Assembly: GCF_947489565.1 (NCBI RefSeq)
Contig: NZ_CANLEA010000006.1
Span: 124,001-188,000 of the forward strand
Origin: an uncultured Kordia sp.
Lineage (GTDB): Bacteria > Bacteroidota > Bacteroidia > Flavobacteriales > Flavobacteriaceae
DNA: 64,000 nucleotides
Reading direction: 5' to 3'
The translations under genes and the position numbers were made by a program. Positions 44,165 through 53,518 of the stretch are shown here, piece by piece. Position 1 is the first letter of the stretch. Every line of letters starts with the position of its first letter. Under the pieces are notes generated by a model that saw only the letters and a program-made list of their open reading frames with translations, searched no databases and was not told the origin of the DNA.

Positions 44165-45853
44165 TTAGAACGCAGTTGTAATGTTAAAAGTGACACCTGT
44201 ACTTTGTGGTACAAATCGGCAAACACCTCCAACACATACTAATCCACCACGTTGTCTTCCGTAGTTAACAGCAAAACGCGTTGCGCCTCGTGCAAAACTA
44301 CCTCCAACATTGTAATAGTGAATTTGCTCATCTTCGTTATCGTTTCCGTAATTATAAATATCATTTACATAGAATGATAATCTTGGTGTTACATTAAATT
44401 CTATAGTTCCACCAGCCCAGTTTTTATTATCAGTTTCTGTCCATAAGTGTTGTAACTCAGCACGAATAGATCGTCTTGAGTTAATTCTATAGGTAGATTC
44501 AACTACTGCAATATTTGATTTAACAATATCACGTTGATCTGTAATAAAACGTTGGTTGTAGTATTGATTTACATAGTAAAAGATACTTTGCCACTTGCGA
44601 CTCCATTTTTTACGAACTTCCATGCTAAATTCTGAGAAATACTTTTGTCCGAATCCGAAAAATTCAACTTCAGAATCTCTGTCTGTAAAGTTAAAATCTC
44701 CTTTTAATCCAGCCCAGTAAGCACCATTCAAAGCAACTTTAGTTCCGTACTTTCCTCCAAGTGCTGTTCCTTTTTTGAAGTTGTAGAATAAATCTATTTG
44801 TCCTCCAATTTCTCCATACTTTAATAAAGAAGGATCTGGAACGGAAATAGCAGGTTGTGCTTGGTATACGTAAATGTTTGTCAACAAGTAATCATGTTGT
44901 TTTGTCAATCCTGGCAAATAATTCATGATATTTTCATTGAATACATTTCCAGAAGCTTCTCTTTCAGAAAAGAAATTCATGTTTTCTAATCTTCTAAAAG
45001 TAGCATCAATACCTAATCCTTTTTGTGAATAACCGAAGTTAACTAAAAGTGCATTTCCACTTTCCACAAAATTTTCAATAAATCGTTGCGAGTTTACAAT
45101 GATGTCATTGCTTTTTGTAATGTATTCTACTCCTGAGTAAAATGAATTTCCAGAATAATCAAGTCGTGCAGAAAAGGCATTTGTCATTTCGTCGAAATCA
45201 TTATTTTGGACTGCTTCAGGAATATCTTCTTTTCTTCCAACATAGCTAAATCCAGCTGAAAGCGATGAAGTTTGTAATTTGAATAAATTGGTAAGATCAA
45301 TTTCTGAATTGAAAGCAAAAATTTCACCTTCCGATACTTCAAAACCATCACGCTGTCTTGCGTACATTCCAGTGAATGCTAATGAATTTGAAGGTTGGTA
45401 CTTTACGCGTCCACCTCTAAAAGAGTTATTAATCCCTAAAGGTCTATTTTCCCATCCACGCAAAATAAGTCCACTACCAAATTGCTCATAAAAATATCCT
45501 GCGGTAACTTCTAGCTTTTTTGTTTTATACATTGCATAATATTGTGCAATGCCTGAATCGTCTAGTTTTGGAGAGTAGTTTAATAAAGGCATTGGTGCAT
45601 ACGATTCTACTTGAATTCCAGCAAACCAATTTCCATAATTATAATCTAATTTTAAATAATTGTTAGATCGTACGTGTTCGTCTTCGGCAAATTTCCCAAG
45701 ACCTGTATCATCATTATACCATTGAACAATTGATTCAAATCCACCTGTCAATGTTCCCCAGTCTTTCTTATCTTCATCTTCACTTTGGTTTTGATTTTGT
45801 GCAAATCCAACAGTGCAAGCTAATGCTAAAGAAAGGTATAGTAATTTCTTCAT
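44165..45853 (-). CDS. DUF6029-like outer membrane beta-barrel
   Basis: A 562-residue protein with a signal peptide (about 1-18), an acidic start to the mature protein (NQSEDEDKKDWG) and then long alternation of amphipathic strands. Several end in aromatic residues (for example AGYFYEQFGSGLILRG and SFYVNDIYNYGNDNEDEQ), and the last strand ends FNITTAF. The layout is that of a large outer membrane barrel and fits the DUF6029 family of Bacteroidota. Its role is unknown. It lies 48 bases downstream of a TlpA-like thioredoxin gene and near an Omp28-like gene, a neighbourhood that suggests a shared envelope function. Confidence 0.78.
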   Translation of the reverse strand: MKKLLYLSLALACTVGFAQNQNQSEDEDKKDWGTLTGGFESIVQWYNDDTGLGKFAEDEHVRSNNYLKLDYNYGNWFAGIQVESYAPMPLLNYSPKLDDSGIAQYYAMYKTKKLEVTAGYFYEQFGSGLILRGWENRPLGINNSFRGGRVKYQPSNSLAFTGMYARQRDGFEVSEGEIFAFNSEIDLTNLFKLQTSSLSAGFSYVGRKEDIPEAVQNNDFDEMTNAFSARLDYSGNSFYSGVEYITKSNDIIVNSQRFIENFVESGNALLVNFGYSQKGLGIDATFRRLENMNFFSEREASGNVFNENIMNYLPGLTKQHDYLLTNIYVYQAQPAISVPDPSLLKYGEIGGQIDLFYNFKKGTALGGKYGTKVALNGAYWAGLKGDFNFTDRDSEVEFFGFGQKYFSEFSMEVRKKWSRKWQSIFYYVNQYYNQRFITDQRDIVKSNIAVVESTYRINSRRSIRAELQHLWTETDNKNWAGGTIEFNVTPRLSFYVNDIYNYGNDNEDEQIHYYNVGGSFARGATRFAVNYGRQRGGLVCVGGVCRFVPQSTGVTFNITTAF

Positions 45854-45901
45854 GTAAGTATTATAAATAGTTTAGTTTAGTATTTGGTTGGTCAGTTTTC
45901 T

Positions 45902-46390
45902 TTACTTCGCGTTTTTCTTAACTACCTCGTAAAGTTCATCTTCGGCTCCCATTTGGTATCCTGTATGGCGCCAAACAATCTTTCCATCCTTAATAACAAT
46001 TACATGTGGAATGACAGTAATATTTAATGAACGTTGTAATTCTTGATTTTCATCTAAGAGAATTTTGTATTCCCATCCTTTACCATTAATTAATGGTTTT
46101 ACTCTTTTCTTAGTTCGAGCATCATCTGTAGCGATTGCAATTAACTCCACATTGGTTTCATCGATCCAATCGTCATACACTTCGCTAATGGCATCCAATT
46201 CATTAATACAAGGCACACACCAAGTAGCCCAAAAGCTAATGATTTTGACACCTTCTCCTTTAGTGATTTCGTCCATATTTAATGAACTTCCATCTAAATT
46301 TTTTACTGAAATATTCGGGACTTCTTTTTGTGCATTTGCTTGCAGTGTAAACATTAAGAATACAATAGCAATACTCATAATTGACTTCAT
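45902..46390 (-). CDS. TlpA-like periplasmic thioredoxin
   Basis: A 162-residue exported thioredoxin-fold protein with a signal peptide (about 1-20). The redox motif FWATWCVPCINE has Cys58 and Cys61. The cis-Pro loop is seen as TVIPHVIVIKDGKIVW. It belongs to the AlkC/TSA-TlpA family of periplasmic thiol-disulfide oxidoreductases. It is transcribed with the DUF6029 barrel gene. The divergent neighbour across 230 bases is an Omp28-like lipoprotein with its own CGWC motif, so disulfide chemistry at the cell surface may link the three. Confidence 0.88.
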   Translation of the reverse strand: MKSIMSIAIVFLMFTLQANAQKEVPNISVKNLDGSSLNMDEITKGEGVKIISFWATWCVPCINELDAISEVYDDWIDETNVELIAIATDDARTKKRVKPLINGKGWEYKILLDENQELQRSLNITVIPHVIVIKDGKIVWRHTGYQMGAEDELYEVVKKNAK

Positions 46391-46620
46391 ATTTTTTAGT
46401 TTAATAGTGAGAATGCTGTAAATATATAAAAGCTTACGTTAAAATAACAAGAAAAACAAAATAATTCGATTTTTGCATTTTCCCCATATTCTCTATATAA
46501 ATTATAGGTTATTTCTTTGATTAACTGTTTATTAGATTTTTCTTTTTTTTAACAAAAATTTAATATAAATTAGTCCCAAATTATACCATAAACCAAACTT
46601 TATAAACAAAAAAAAGTCTT

Positions 46621-47925
46621 ATGAAAACAAAAAACATTTTACAATTTTTAGTTGTCATAGTCGCTTTATTCATGTATTCATGTAGTAGTGATTCTGATAA
46701 TGAACCAGGAGAGCCAACAAACCCAGGCGGTGGTGGATCAGGAATTACTTCTATCACAGTAACTGCAAGCGCGAACTCAGTAGAATTAGGAGGTTCAGTA
46801 ACTTTTACAGTAACTGCAAACGACGGATCTAATGTAACGTCTAGCTCGAGTATATTAGTGAATAATACTGCTATTCAAGGAGTAGAGTATACTCCAACAG
46901 CGACAGGAAACTACCAAATTACTGCTAAATACGAAAGTATTACTAGTGGAGCAATTAACGTTGAGGTAACACCTCCAGTAATTACAGCTTTACGAGTAGA
47001 AAGTACAGTTTCTAGTATTAAAATTGGAGATACTGCTGATTTTATCGTAATTGGAACTGATGCTTCAAACAACGAATATACGATTACTGATTCTGCTTCT
47101 CTTACTGTAAACGGAACACAAATCACTGGTAATAGATTTATGGCTACTACTACAGATGATTTACAAGTAACAGCTACGAAAGACGGAATTGATTCGCCAG
47201 TATTTGATTTACCAGTAAATGATGAAACTGCACCAGGAACTTTCTCGCAAAATTCTTATGTAGAAGATTTCACAGGAACATGGTGTGGATGGTGTACTAG
47301 AGTTTCTTTTGCTATTGAGCAAGTAGAAGCTGCTACAGATAGAGCTTATGTTGTTGCTGCACACATCGGAGATGGAATGCAAAACAGCTATAGCCAAGCT
47401 TTAGATAATGTGTATGTTACTTCAGGATATCCAACAGCAGTTATCAATAGAGATGTTGATTGGACATTCCCAGAGCCAAGTAATGTTGATCAAGTTACAA
47501 ACTTAGCAATGGGTAATACTTCATTAGGTTTATCTGTAAACTCTATGGTAGTTGGAAACAATTTACAAGTATATGTAAGTGCAGCATTTGCTCAAAACAC
47601 AACTGGTGCTAAATTAGTAGTAATGGTTCTTGAAGATGGAATCGTTGCTTCTCAAGCAAACTACACTAGTTATTATGGAGGTGTTGATCCTCTTCCAAAC
47701 TTTGTTCACAACCATGTGTTGAGACATTCTCTTACAGATGTATTTGGAGATGCTATCCCAACTACAGGAGCTGGACAAAAGCACACAGAAGTGTACGACA
47801 TTCCAATTCCAAGTACAGTATCTGATAACACAAAAATGTCTGTTGTAGCTATGATTGTAGGTGCAGACAATAAAGTATTAAACGTATCAGGAGATCATAC
47901 TGGAGTTGATAAAGACTTCCATTAA
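46621..47925 (+). CDS. Omp28-related lipoprotein with Ig-like domains and CGWC motif
   Basis: A 434-residue lipoprotein (lipobox FMYSC, Cys21) followed by a glycine-rich linker. Two Ig-like beta domains come first (about 40-125 and 125-205; for example TSITVTASANSVELGGSVTF and ALRVESTVSSIKIGDTADF). An Omp28-type thioredoxin-like domain (about 210-434) has VEDFTGTWCGWCTRVSF, with Cys222 and Cys225. Omp28 proteins are outer-surface lipoproteins of Bacteroidota; here the CxxC suggests a redox or metal-binding role. It is divergent from the TlpA-DUF6029 pair. A terminator is at 47968-47995. Confidence 0.85.
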   Translation: MKTKNILQFLVVIVALFMYSCSSDSDNEPGEPTNPGGGGSGITSITVTASANSVELGGSVTFTVTANDGSNVTSSSSILVNNTAIQGVEYTPTATGNYQITAKYESITSGAINVEVTPPVITALRVESTVSSIKIGDTADFIVIGTDASNNEYTITDSASLTVNGTQITGNRFMATTTDDLQVTATKDGIDSPVFDLPVNDETAPGTFSQNSYVEDFTGTWCGWCTRVSFAIEQVEAATDRAYVVAAHIGDGMQNSYSQALDNVYVTSGYPTAVINRDVDWTFPEPSNVDQVTNLAMGNTSLGLSVNSMVVGNNLQVYVSAAFAQNTTGAKLVVMVLEDGIVASQANYTSYYGGVDPLPNFVHNHVLRHSLTDVFGDAIPTTGAGQKHTEVYDIPIPSTVSDNTKMSVVAMIVGADNKVLNVSGDHTGVDKDFH

Positions 47926-47967
47926 GATTAATTATAATTAGCTAGAATTCTTTATAATTCTTTATAT

Positions 47968-47995
47968 AAAAAGCAGTCCATTTGGACTGCTTTTT
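47968..47995 (+). terminator. Omp28-like gene terminator
   Basis: AAAAAGCAGTCCA / TGGACTGCTTTTT with a 2-base loop and more T residues after lies 43 bases past the stop. Confidence 0.9.
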
Positions 47996-48140
47996 TTGTT
48001 TACACCAATTCTTCCTTGTAGTTGTATGGAAATAAAATGGTTATATTTATTTGGCAGTTAGTTAATTATGGTAAAACCGTAGTAAGAAAAAAGTATGATT
48101 GGTTACATTTATAATTATTAACCATTAAACTTTACTTATT

Positions 48141-48290
48141 ATGAAAAAAAGAAGTTTGAAAAATTTAGGCTTGAACAGAAAAACAATTTCTACATTCAAA
48201 GTAGAAAAACTAAAAGGAGGAGCACTCAGTGATTTATGGCATCAAGATGAAGGTGGATATTGGGTATGTTGCTCAGTTTTTGGTTGCTAG
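48141..48290 (+). CDS. Small double-glycine (class I lanthipeptide-like) precursor peptide
   Basis: A 49-residue peptide, MKKRSLKNLGLNRKTISTF... with leader positions KVEKLKGGALS (20-30). The leader, rich in Lys, Asn and Leu and ending in Gly-Gly at 26-27, matches the pattern of Bacteroidota GG-type natural-product precursors (MKKxxLKxLxLxKxxIxxL...xxxGG). The core after GG is ALSDLWHQDEGGYWVCCSVFGC: three cysteines near the C-terminus and two serines, one N-terminal (Ser30) and one beside the Cys pair (Ser45). No lanthipeptide dehydratase, cyclase or peptidase-containing ABC transporter is in the window. It lies between the Omp28-like gene and a T9SS cargo gene, with a terminator 54 bases past its stop. 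Confidence 0.75.
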   Translation: MKKRSLKNLGLNRKTISTFKVEKLKGGALSDLWHQDEGGYWVCCSVFGC

Positions 48291-48343
48291 AAAAATCTAA
48301 AATTTTTTAATTTTAGTCAATAATAACTATACTTAAAGAACGG

Positions 48344-48368
48344 AAAAGCCAGCTTAATACTGGCTTTT
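48344..48368. terminator. Bidirectional terminator
   Basis: AAAAGCCAG / CTGGCTTTT with a 7-base loop lies between the convergent precursor peptide and T9SS hydrolase genes and has T runs on the plus strand. Confidence 0.85.
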
Positions 48369-48372
48369 TTGT

Positions 48373-50790
48373 TTATTCTATAATGAGCTTTTTAATTTCT
48401 TTTTTCCCTTCGTATGATAAATGTGCTAAATATACACCGCTTTGAAGTGAAATAGGGACTTCTAATGTTGATTGGATGGAAGTTTCTGTTGTTGCAAAAA
48501 TATTTCTTCCAGAAACATCATATATGGAAATAGCTAGTTCGTCAATAGGTTTCTTGATAATTAATTTTAAGGAATTCTTAATTGGATTTTCTGCTAATTG
48601 TATGGTATTGCTTTGTTCGAATATTGGTGTGCTTAAGGTTGGAGCTACAATTTCATTCCAAGCAAATTGTACGTTTGGATCTGTTAAGATAACATGACCT
48701 TCATTTGTTGGTGGCATATACCAAGCGTCAAAAGGAGATTCATTTACGATACTTCCATTGTTTGGATTGGGAACAGCATACCAATTGTTCTGATTTTTTA
48801 ATCCCATACTACTAATGGTAGGAATAAAGTTGAAATAATCTGTTTGTAATCCTGCAAAGAAAGCATCAATTGTAGGATCGCCACCTGCAAAACTTCCAGA
48901 TAAAGCGCCTAAATCAAACAATCCGCCCATAGCAGCATCAATTCCATTAGAATAACTGTGCGAACGAGAATTTGCATTGGCATTGATATCGCAAAAACAT
49001 AAAAAAGGTGCATCAATCCAAATATTGCTTACTTCATCATTTACATTTGCATCGTGCGTATACCAAACCTTTAAATGTGCATCAGTGAGTAATGCAACGC
49101 CATTTATAGTTACATCCAAAACTTGTCTTCCAGGTAACACATTTGCTCCGTTTTTATCTTGATAATAAGCTCCATTTCCACTTCCATTAATGATGGAAAT
49201 TTTACGTAAACTTTCTGGGTAACCGGAAGTTGTGAGCCCATTAATGCGATTAAAAAATAATCCACTAAAAGGATGTGCTGTAGGCAATACAATACTATTA
49301 TCAAACTCTGCAATTTGACCACTTTGTAAATGCGCTTCCATATGATCGGTTAGCATTTGTCTGGCTGCTGGCGATTTTAACATGCCATCTACAATTGGAC
49401 GTAGAGATTCTACGCTAAAATCTCCTACCCAAGTATCCAATCCGTAAGCGAGATAGTTGAACAAATGTTGAAATCCAATCGGAACATTCGCGCCCAAATG
49501 AGGAGAATCAAACGAAATCCACAAGCGAGTATCATGATCTAAAGTTGGTGCATTCTCCATATAATTTAAAGCATATCTCGAAATCAACCCGCCCATGCTT
49601 GGACCAATAATCACATTTTGTTCAGTGCCTACTTTTTGACTGTTTATAGTGTTAATGAGTTCTACTAAAATCATAGCATTGCGCTCAATATAATCGGCGC
49701 CACCATCAACCAATGTACTTCCAGCAGGATAATCATTTTCGTCAATAATCATGTCGTTATTAGTATCAGTGACATCGCTGAGTAGTTGTAATGTATTATC
49801 CGCCAATCGTAAATATTGCGGTAGGTTTAAAACAATGACATCAAAGTTTTCTTCAGCTCTAATTCTATCGGCTAAATTTTGCGTCATTCCGTTGTTGTCT
49901 GTATAGGTAAGTAAGTCATAAACATCGCTAATGCCTCTTGTGTCAGAAGGATCAAAACCATCAATCACAATAATTGGTTTAATAATGTCGGTATTGCCAG
50001 CGCCTAAAAAGACTTGATATTCGCCCAAGCCTGCAAAACTGGTAGCGCCAGTATAAATTGACAAATCGGGACTTATAGAAGCTTGAATTCCTTGAGAGTT
50101 TTCTGGATTCTCAGCTTGTGAGTTTCCATGAACAATAAGTTGTGCACTCGTAATTTTCTGTTCACCAGAAGTCAAACGTACTTTAAATTGGAGTTGCTTT
50201 TTTCCTGCTGAATTGTAATTGATCAATATCGGGGCATCAAAGTCAATCAATTGAAAACCGTCTCCATTGTCAAAATCAATAAAAAACTGAGCAAAATTTT
50301 CGATAGCTTCTGTATTGAATAAATTACGATCCACATAAAAAGTAGTAAACATACCATGTTTATGAGTACTCAATGGTGAAATAATAAGTTCCTCTTTTTT
50401 GGTAAAGACAGTTTCAGAAGCACTTTGACGCACTTTATAGGTGTTACCTTCTAAAATGACATCGTTGTTTGTAATGGCTTCCGGATTTACCATTTCATAT
50501 TCAGCATACAATCCTCCAATTTTGATGGTTTCATTGTACGAAGTAATGCGCATGTTGTTTTCTATGGATAGAAAAGGTGTCGTTTTTCCGGCATGCGATA
50601 ACTCTTTTGCGGCTTGCAACAAACTATGCATGCTTTGATAGTCCGCATGATTTTTTAAAACAGAAAAAGGCGCGGTTTCTGTAACGAGTGTTTCGGTTTG
50701 TTTAGGAATGGAATTTAATTCTACATAATTACTATTTACTTGCGCCAAAAGACAGAGCGGAAATAGAAATACAAGTAACTTCAACTTCAT
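48373..50790 (-). CDS. T9SS-exported alpha/beta-hydrolase-like protein
   Basis: An 805-residue protein starting at MKLKLLVFLFPLCLLAQ (ATG at 50790; the frame is open 14 codons earlier). The signal peptide precedes a large beta-rich N-terminal region (about 20-260). A central domain then has a lipase-like nucleophile elbow, GPSMGGLISRYALNY, with Ser398, preceded by the strand FDVIVLNLPQYL and PIIVIDGFDPSD. The last ~80 residues are a type IX secretion CTD (IYDVSGRNIFATTETS, LQSGVYLAHLSYEGKKEIKK). It is probably an exported lipase or esterase; the substrate is unknown and the catalytic Asp/His were not assigned. Confidence 0.82.
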   Translation of the reverse strand: MKLKLLVFLFPLCLLAQVNSNYVELNSIPKQTETLVTETAPFSVLKNHADYQSMHSLLQAAKELSHAGKTTPFLSIENNMRITSYNETIKIGGLYAEYEMVNPEAITNNDVILEGNTYKVRQSASETVFTKKEELIISPLSTHKHGMFTTFYVDRNLFNTEAIENFAQFFIDFDNGDGFQLIDFDAPILINYNSAGKKQLQFKVRLTSGEQKITSAQLIVHGNSQAENPENSQGIQASISPDLSIYTGATSFAGLGEYQVFLGAGNTDIIKPIIVIDGFDPSDTRGISDVYDLLTYTDNNGMTQNLADRIRAEENFDVIVLNLPQYLRLADNTLQLLSDVTDTNNDMIIDENDYPAGSTLVDGGADYIERNAMILVELINTINSQKVGTEQNVIIGPSMGGLISRYALNYMENAPTLDHDTRLWISFDSPHLGANVPIGFQHLFNYLAYGLDTWVGDFSVESLRPIVDGMLKSPAARQMLTDHMEAHLQSGQIAEFDNSIVLPTAHPFSGLFFNRINGLTTSGYPESLRKISIINGSGNGAYYQDKNGANVLPGRQVLDVTINGVALLTDAHLKVWYTHDANVNDEVSNIWIDAPFLCFCDINANANSRSHSYSNGIDAAMGGLFDLGALSGSFAGGDPTIDAFFAGLQTDYFNFIPTISSMGLKNQNNWYAVPNPNNGSIVNESPFDAWYMPPTNEGHVILTDPNVQFAWNEIVAPTLSTPIFEQSNTIQLAENPIKNSLKLIIKKPIDELAISIYDVSGRNIFATTETSIQSTLEVPISLQSGVYLAHLSYEGKKEIKKLIIE

Positions 50791-50906
50791 ATATTTTGAT
50801 TTAGGGGTTAAAAAAACGCAGAAAATTAACATAATTATTGTTAAATATGAATTTTTAGACCTCTAAATATTAGAATTAAGTAAAATTGACTGTTGTTTGA
50901 AACAAA

Positions 50907-50933
50907 AAAAGCTGAAGTCAAACTTCAGCTTTT
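50907..50933 (-). terminator. pruA terminator
   Basis: A perfect 12-bp stem (AAAAGCTGAAGT / ACTTCAGCTTTT) with a CAA loop lies 21 bases past the pruA stop. Confidence 0.9.
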
Positions 50934-50953
50934 CTAATATGATGTGTGATTAA

Positions 50954-52579
50954 TTATCCTAAAAATGGATATCTGTAATCTGTTGGTGTTACGAATGTTT
51001 CCTTGATCAATCTTGGAGAAACCCAACGCAATAAGTTTTGTGCAGAACCTGCTTTGTCATTTGTTCCAGAAGCTCTAGCGCCTCCAAATGGCTGCTGCCC
51101 TACAACGGCTCCAGTTGGTTTGTCGTTTACGTAGAAGTTTCCAGCGCAGTTTTCCAATGCTTTCGTAGCTTCATCAATTGCATAACGATCTCCAGAAAAT
51201 ACAGCTCCAGTTAATGCGTACTCAGAAGTTCCATCAACTAATTGTAATGTTTCTGTCCAATCAGCATCTTCATATACATATATAGTTACTACAGGACCAA
51301 ATAATTCAGTTTCCATAGTTGTATATTTTGGATCTGTAGTTACAATCACTGTTGGCTCAATAAAGTATCCTTTTGATTTGTCATAGTTTCCACCAGCAAA
51401 TACTTCTGCATTTGCGTCAGCTTTCGCTTGATCGATATAAGAAGCTAATTTGTGAAATGAACCTTCGTGAATTACCGCAGTAATAAAATTGCTTAAATCG
51501 CCAGGAGAACCCATTTTGAAAGAAGCAATATCTTCTTTTACATAGTTTAATACTTCATTAGCGATTGACTTTGGTAAGTATACTCTTGAAGCAGCACTAC
51601 ATTTTTGACCTTGGAATTCAAAAGCTCCACGCGAAATTCCTGTAGCAACTTGCTTAGGATTTGCACTTGGATGCGCAACGATGAAATCTTTTCCTCCAGT
51701 TTCACCTACAATTTTTGGATAAGTTTTATAAGTGTGAATATTGTTTCCGATTTTCTTCCAAAGTTCTTTAAATACATATGTAGAACCTGTAAAGTGAACT
51801 CCTGCAAAATCAGGACTTTCTAAAATAGTATCTGTAATCATTACTGGATCACCATACACAACGTTAATTACGCCATCTGGTACACCAGCTTCTTTAAAGA
51901 TATCTACAATTACTTTTGCTGAGAAAATTTGACTATCACTTGGTTTCCAAACAACAGTATTTCCCATCATCGCTGCACTTGCAGGTAAGTTGGCTGCGAT
52001 AGCTGTGAAGTTAAAAGGTGTAATTGCATAAATAAAACCTTCTAGTGGTCTGTATTCAACACGATTCCAAATTCCTTCCGCAGAATCTGGTTGCTCTTCA
52101 TAAATCTGAGACATGAATTCTACGTTAAAACGTAAAAAGTCAATCAGTTCACAAGCGGCATCAATTTCTGCTTGGTGCACTGTTTTCGATTGTGCAATCA
52201 TAGTAGCAGCATTGATTTTTGCTCTGTATGGTCCAGCGATTAATTCAGCAGCTTTTAAAAAGATTGCTGCACGTTGTTCCCATGTCAATTGCGCCCACTT
52301 TTTTCTAGCTTCTAAAGCACTCTCAATTGCTTGAGTTACGTGACTCTTTTCGGCTAAATGGTAGGTTCCAACCACATGTTTGTGATCGTGTGGAGGAGAC
52401 ATTGTATTAGTGTTTCCTGTTTTTATTTCGTCACTTCCAATATACATTGGCACATCTACATTTCCATTAAAATATGCTTCGTATTGAGCAGTAACAGCAG
52501 CTCTTTCTGGAGTTCCAGGAGCGTATGACTTTACTGGCTCATTGATGGCTGTCGGAACTTGAAAAAATCCTTTTCCCAT
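50954..52579 (-). CDS. pruA: L-glutamate gamma-semialdehyde dehydrogenase
   Basis: A 541-residue NAD-dependent aldehyde dehydrogenase of the delta-1-pyrroline-5-carboxylate type, oxidising glutamate semialdehyde to glutamate in proline breakdown. The catalytic Cys327 is in EFQGQKCSAASRVYLP and Glu293 in KIVGETGGKDFIV. The NAD-binding VVWKPSDSQ and FTGSTYVFKELW are also present, with QQPFGGARASGTNDKAGS near the end. The frame extends upstream to 52651, but that part overlaps the -7 box TATCTTTG, so MGKGFFQVPTAINEPV at 52579 is the start. No proline dehydrogenase gene is adjacent. Confidence 0.95.
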   Translation of the reverse strand: MGKGFFQVPTAINEPVKSYAPGTPERAAVTAQYEAYFNGNVDVPMYIGSDEIKTGNTNTMSPPHDHKHVVGTYHLAEKSHVTQAIESALEARKKWAQLTWEQRAAIFLKAAELIAGPYRAKINAATMIAQSKTVHQAEIDAACELIDFLRFNVEFMSQIYEEQPDSAEGIWNRVEYRPLEGFIYAITPFNFTAIAANLPASAAMMGNTVVWKPSDSQIFSAKVIVDIFKEAGVPDGVINVVYGDPVMITDTILESPDFAGVHFTGSTYVFKELWKKIGNNIHTYKTYPKIVGETGGKDFIVAHPSANPKQVATGISRGAFEFQGQKCSAASRVYLPKSIANEVLNYVKEDIASFKMGSPGDLSNFITAVIHEGSFHKLASYIDQAKADANAEVFAGGNYDKSKGYFIEPTVIVTTDPKYTTMETELFGPVVTIYVYEDADWTETLQLVDGTSEYALTGAVFSGDRYAIDEATKALENCAGNFYVNDKPTGAVVGQQPFGGARASGTNDKAGSAQNLLRWVSPRLIKETFVTPTDYRYPFLG

Positions 52580-52621
52580 AGGTGTTATATTTAATAGTGT
52601 TTTGATTAGAATTTTAAGCTG

Positions 52622-52629
52622 CAAAGATA
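52622..52629 (-). promoter_or_regulatory. pruA -7 box TATCTTTG
   Basis: A perfect minus-strand TAnnTTTG match lies 42 bases before the pruA ATG and supports that start over the longer frame. Confidence 0.6.
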
Positions 52630-52789
52630 CAAAAAAAAAGCACCTTCGCATTGAAAACCATTTTTGATATTTTTATGGTTTCGTAAATATTTGTGAGTTA
52701 TCTTATTTGAAATTATACTATTGATAGTTTATACTGCTATCTGATGAAAATTTTGTAAGTTGTCAACCTAAAGACAGACCAAAGCTACT

Positions 52790-53518
52790 ATGTGTACAGT
52801 TAGTTTTTTTTATAAAGGAAATGATGAGTTTGTGCTCACTTCCAATCGTGATGAATCGCCCAACAGGGAAACAAAAAAACCTGAAATTTATCAGGCTTCT
52901 AATACAAAATTAGTGTTTCCAAAAGATGTTGTTGGTGGTGGAACTTGGATTGGAATGAGCGACCAAAAACGAGTGGTTTGCCTGTTAAATGGTGGTTTTG
53001 AAAAACACAGACGCTTGCCAAAATATCGTCACAGTCGTGGAATTGTGGTGAATGACTTTTTAACGACTTCAAATATTGAAGAAACAGTTGTAGACTATAA
53101 TCTTGATATGATTGAACCTTTTACGGTTGTGATTGTCGATTGGAATACATCATTACAACTTTTTGAACTGGTTTGGGATGGTACACAAAAACATTTTCAA
53201 AAACTACCGTTGTCTACACCGCATATTTGGTCTTCTTCAACCTTGTATACGCAACCGATGAAGGAATTGCGTCGCGATTGGTTTGCAAAGTTTCAGCAAA
53301 AAGAAAATTTGAATGCGACTTCTTTGCTTCAATTTCATAAAACAGCTGGTATTGGCGATCCAAATGTGGATGTGATTATGGATAGAGTTGTGGTGAAAAC
53401 AATTAGCATCACACAAATAGAAAAAACAAATGATGCGCTGGCAATGCATTATCACGATTTCACAAAAGATGCCGAAAGTATTATTGAATTCAATCCGGTA
53501 GAAGTATTGCATGAATAA
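52790..53518 (+). CDS. NRDE (TANGO2-like) family protein
   Basis: A 242-residue protein of the NRDE / transport-and-Golgi-organization-2 family. It starts MCTVSFFYKG with the potential Ntn-type nucleophile Cys2, followed by the eponymous Asn19-Arg20-Asp21-Glu22 (LTSNRDESPNRETKK). VGGGTWIGMSDQKRVVCLLNG is also typical. Family members occur in bacteria and eukaryotes; human TANGO2 deficiency affects metabolism and it may handle acyl-CoA or heme, but the bacterial function is unsettled. Its stop overlaps the start of the next gene by 8 bases. Confidence 0.9.
   Translation: MCTVSFFYKGNDEFVLTSNRDESPNRETKKPEIYQASNTKLVFPKDVVGGGTWIGMSDQKRVVCLLNGGFEKHRRLPKYRHSRGIVVNDFLTTSNIEETVVDYNLDMIEPFTVVIVDWNTSLQLFELVWDGTQKHFQKLPLSTPHIWSSSTLYTQPMKELRRDWFAKFQQKENLNATSLLQFHKTAGIGDPNVDVIMDRVVVKTISITQIEKTNDALAMHYHDFTKDAESIIEFNPVEVLHE

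Noticed and set aside
52580-52651. Longer pruA start
   Set aside because: The extra 24 codons cross a perfect -7 promoter box and do not resemble the family.
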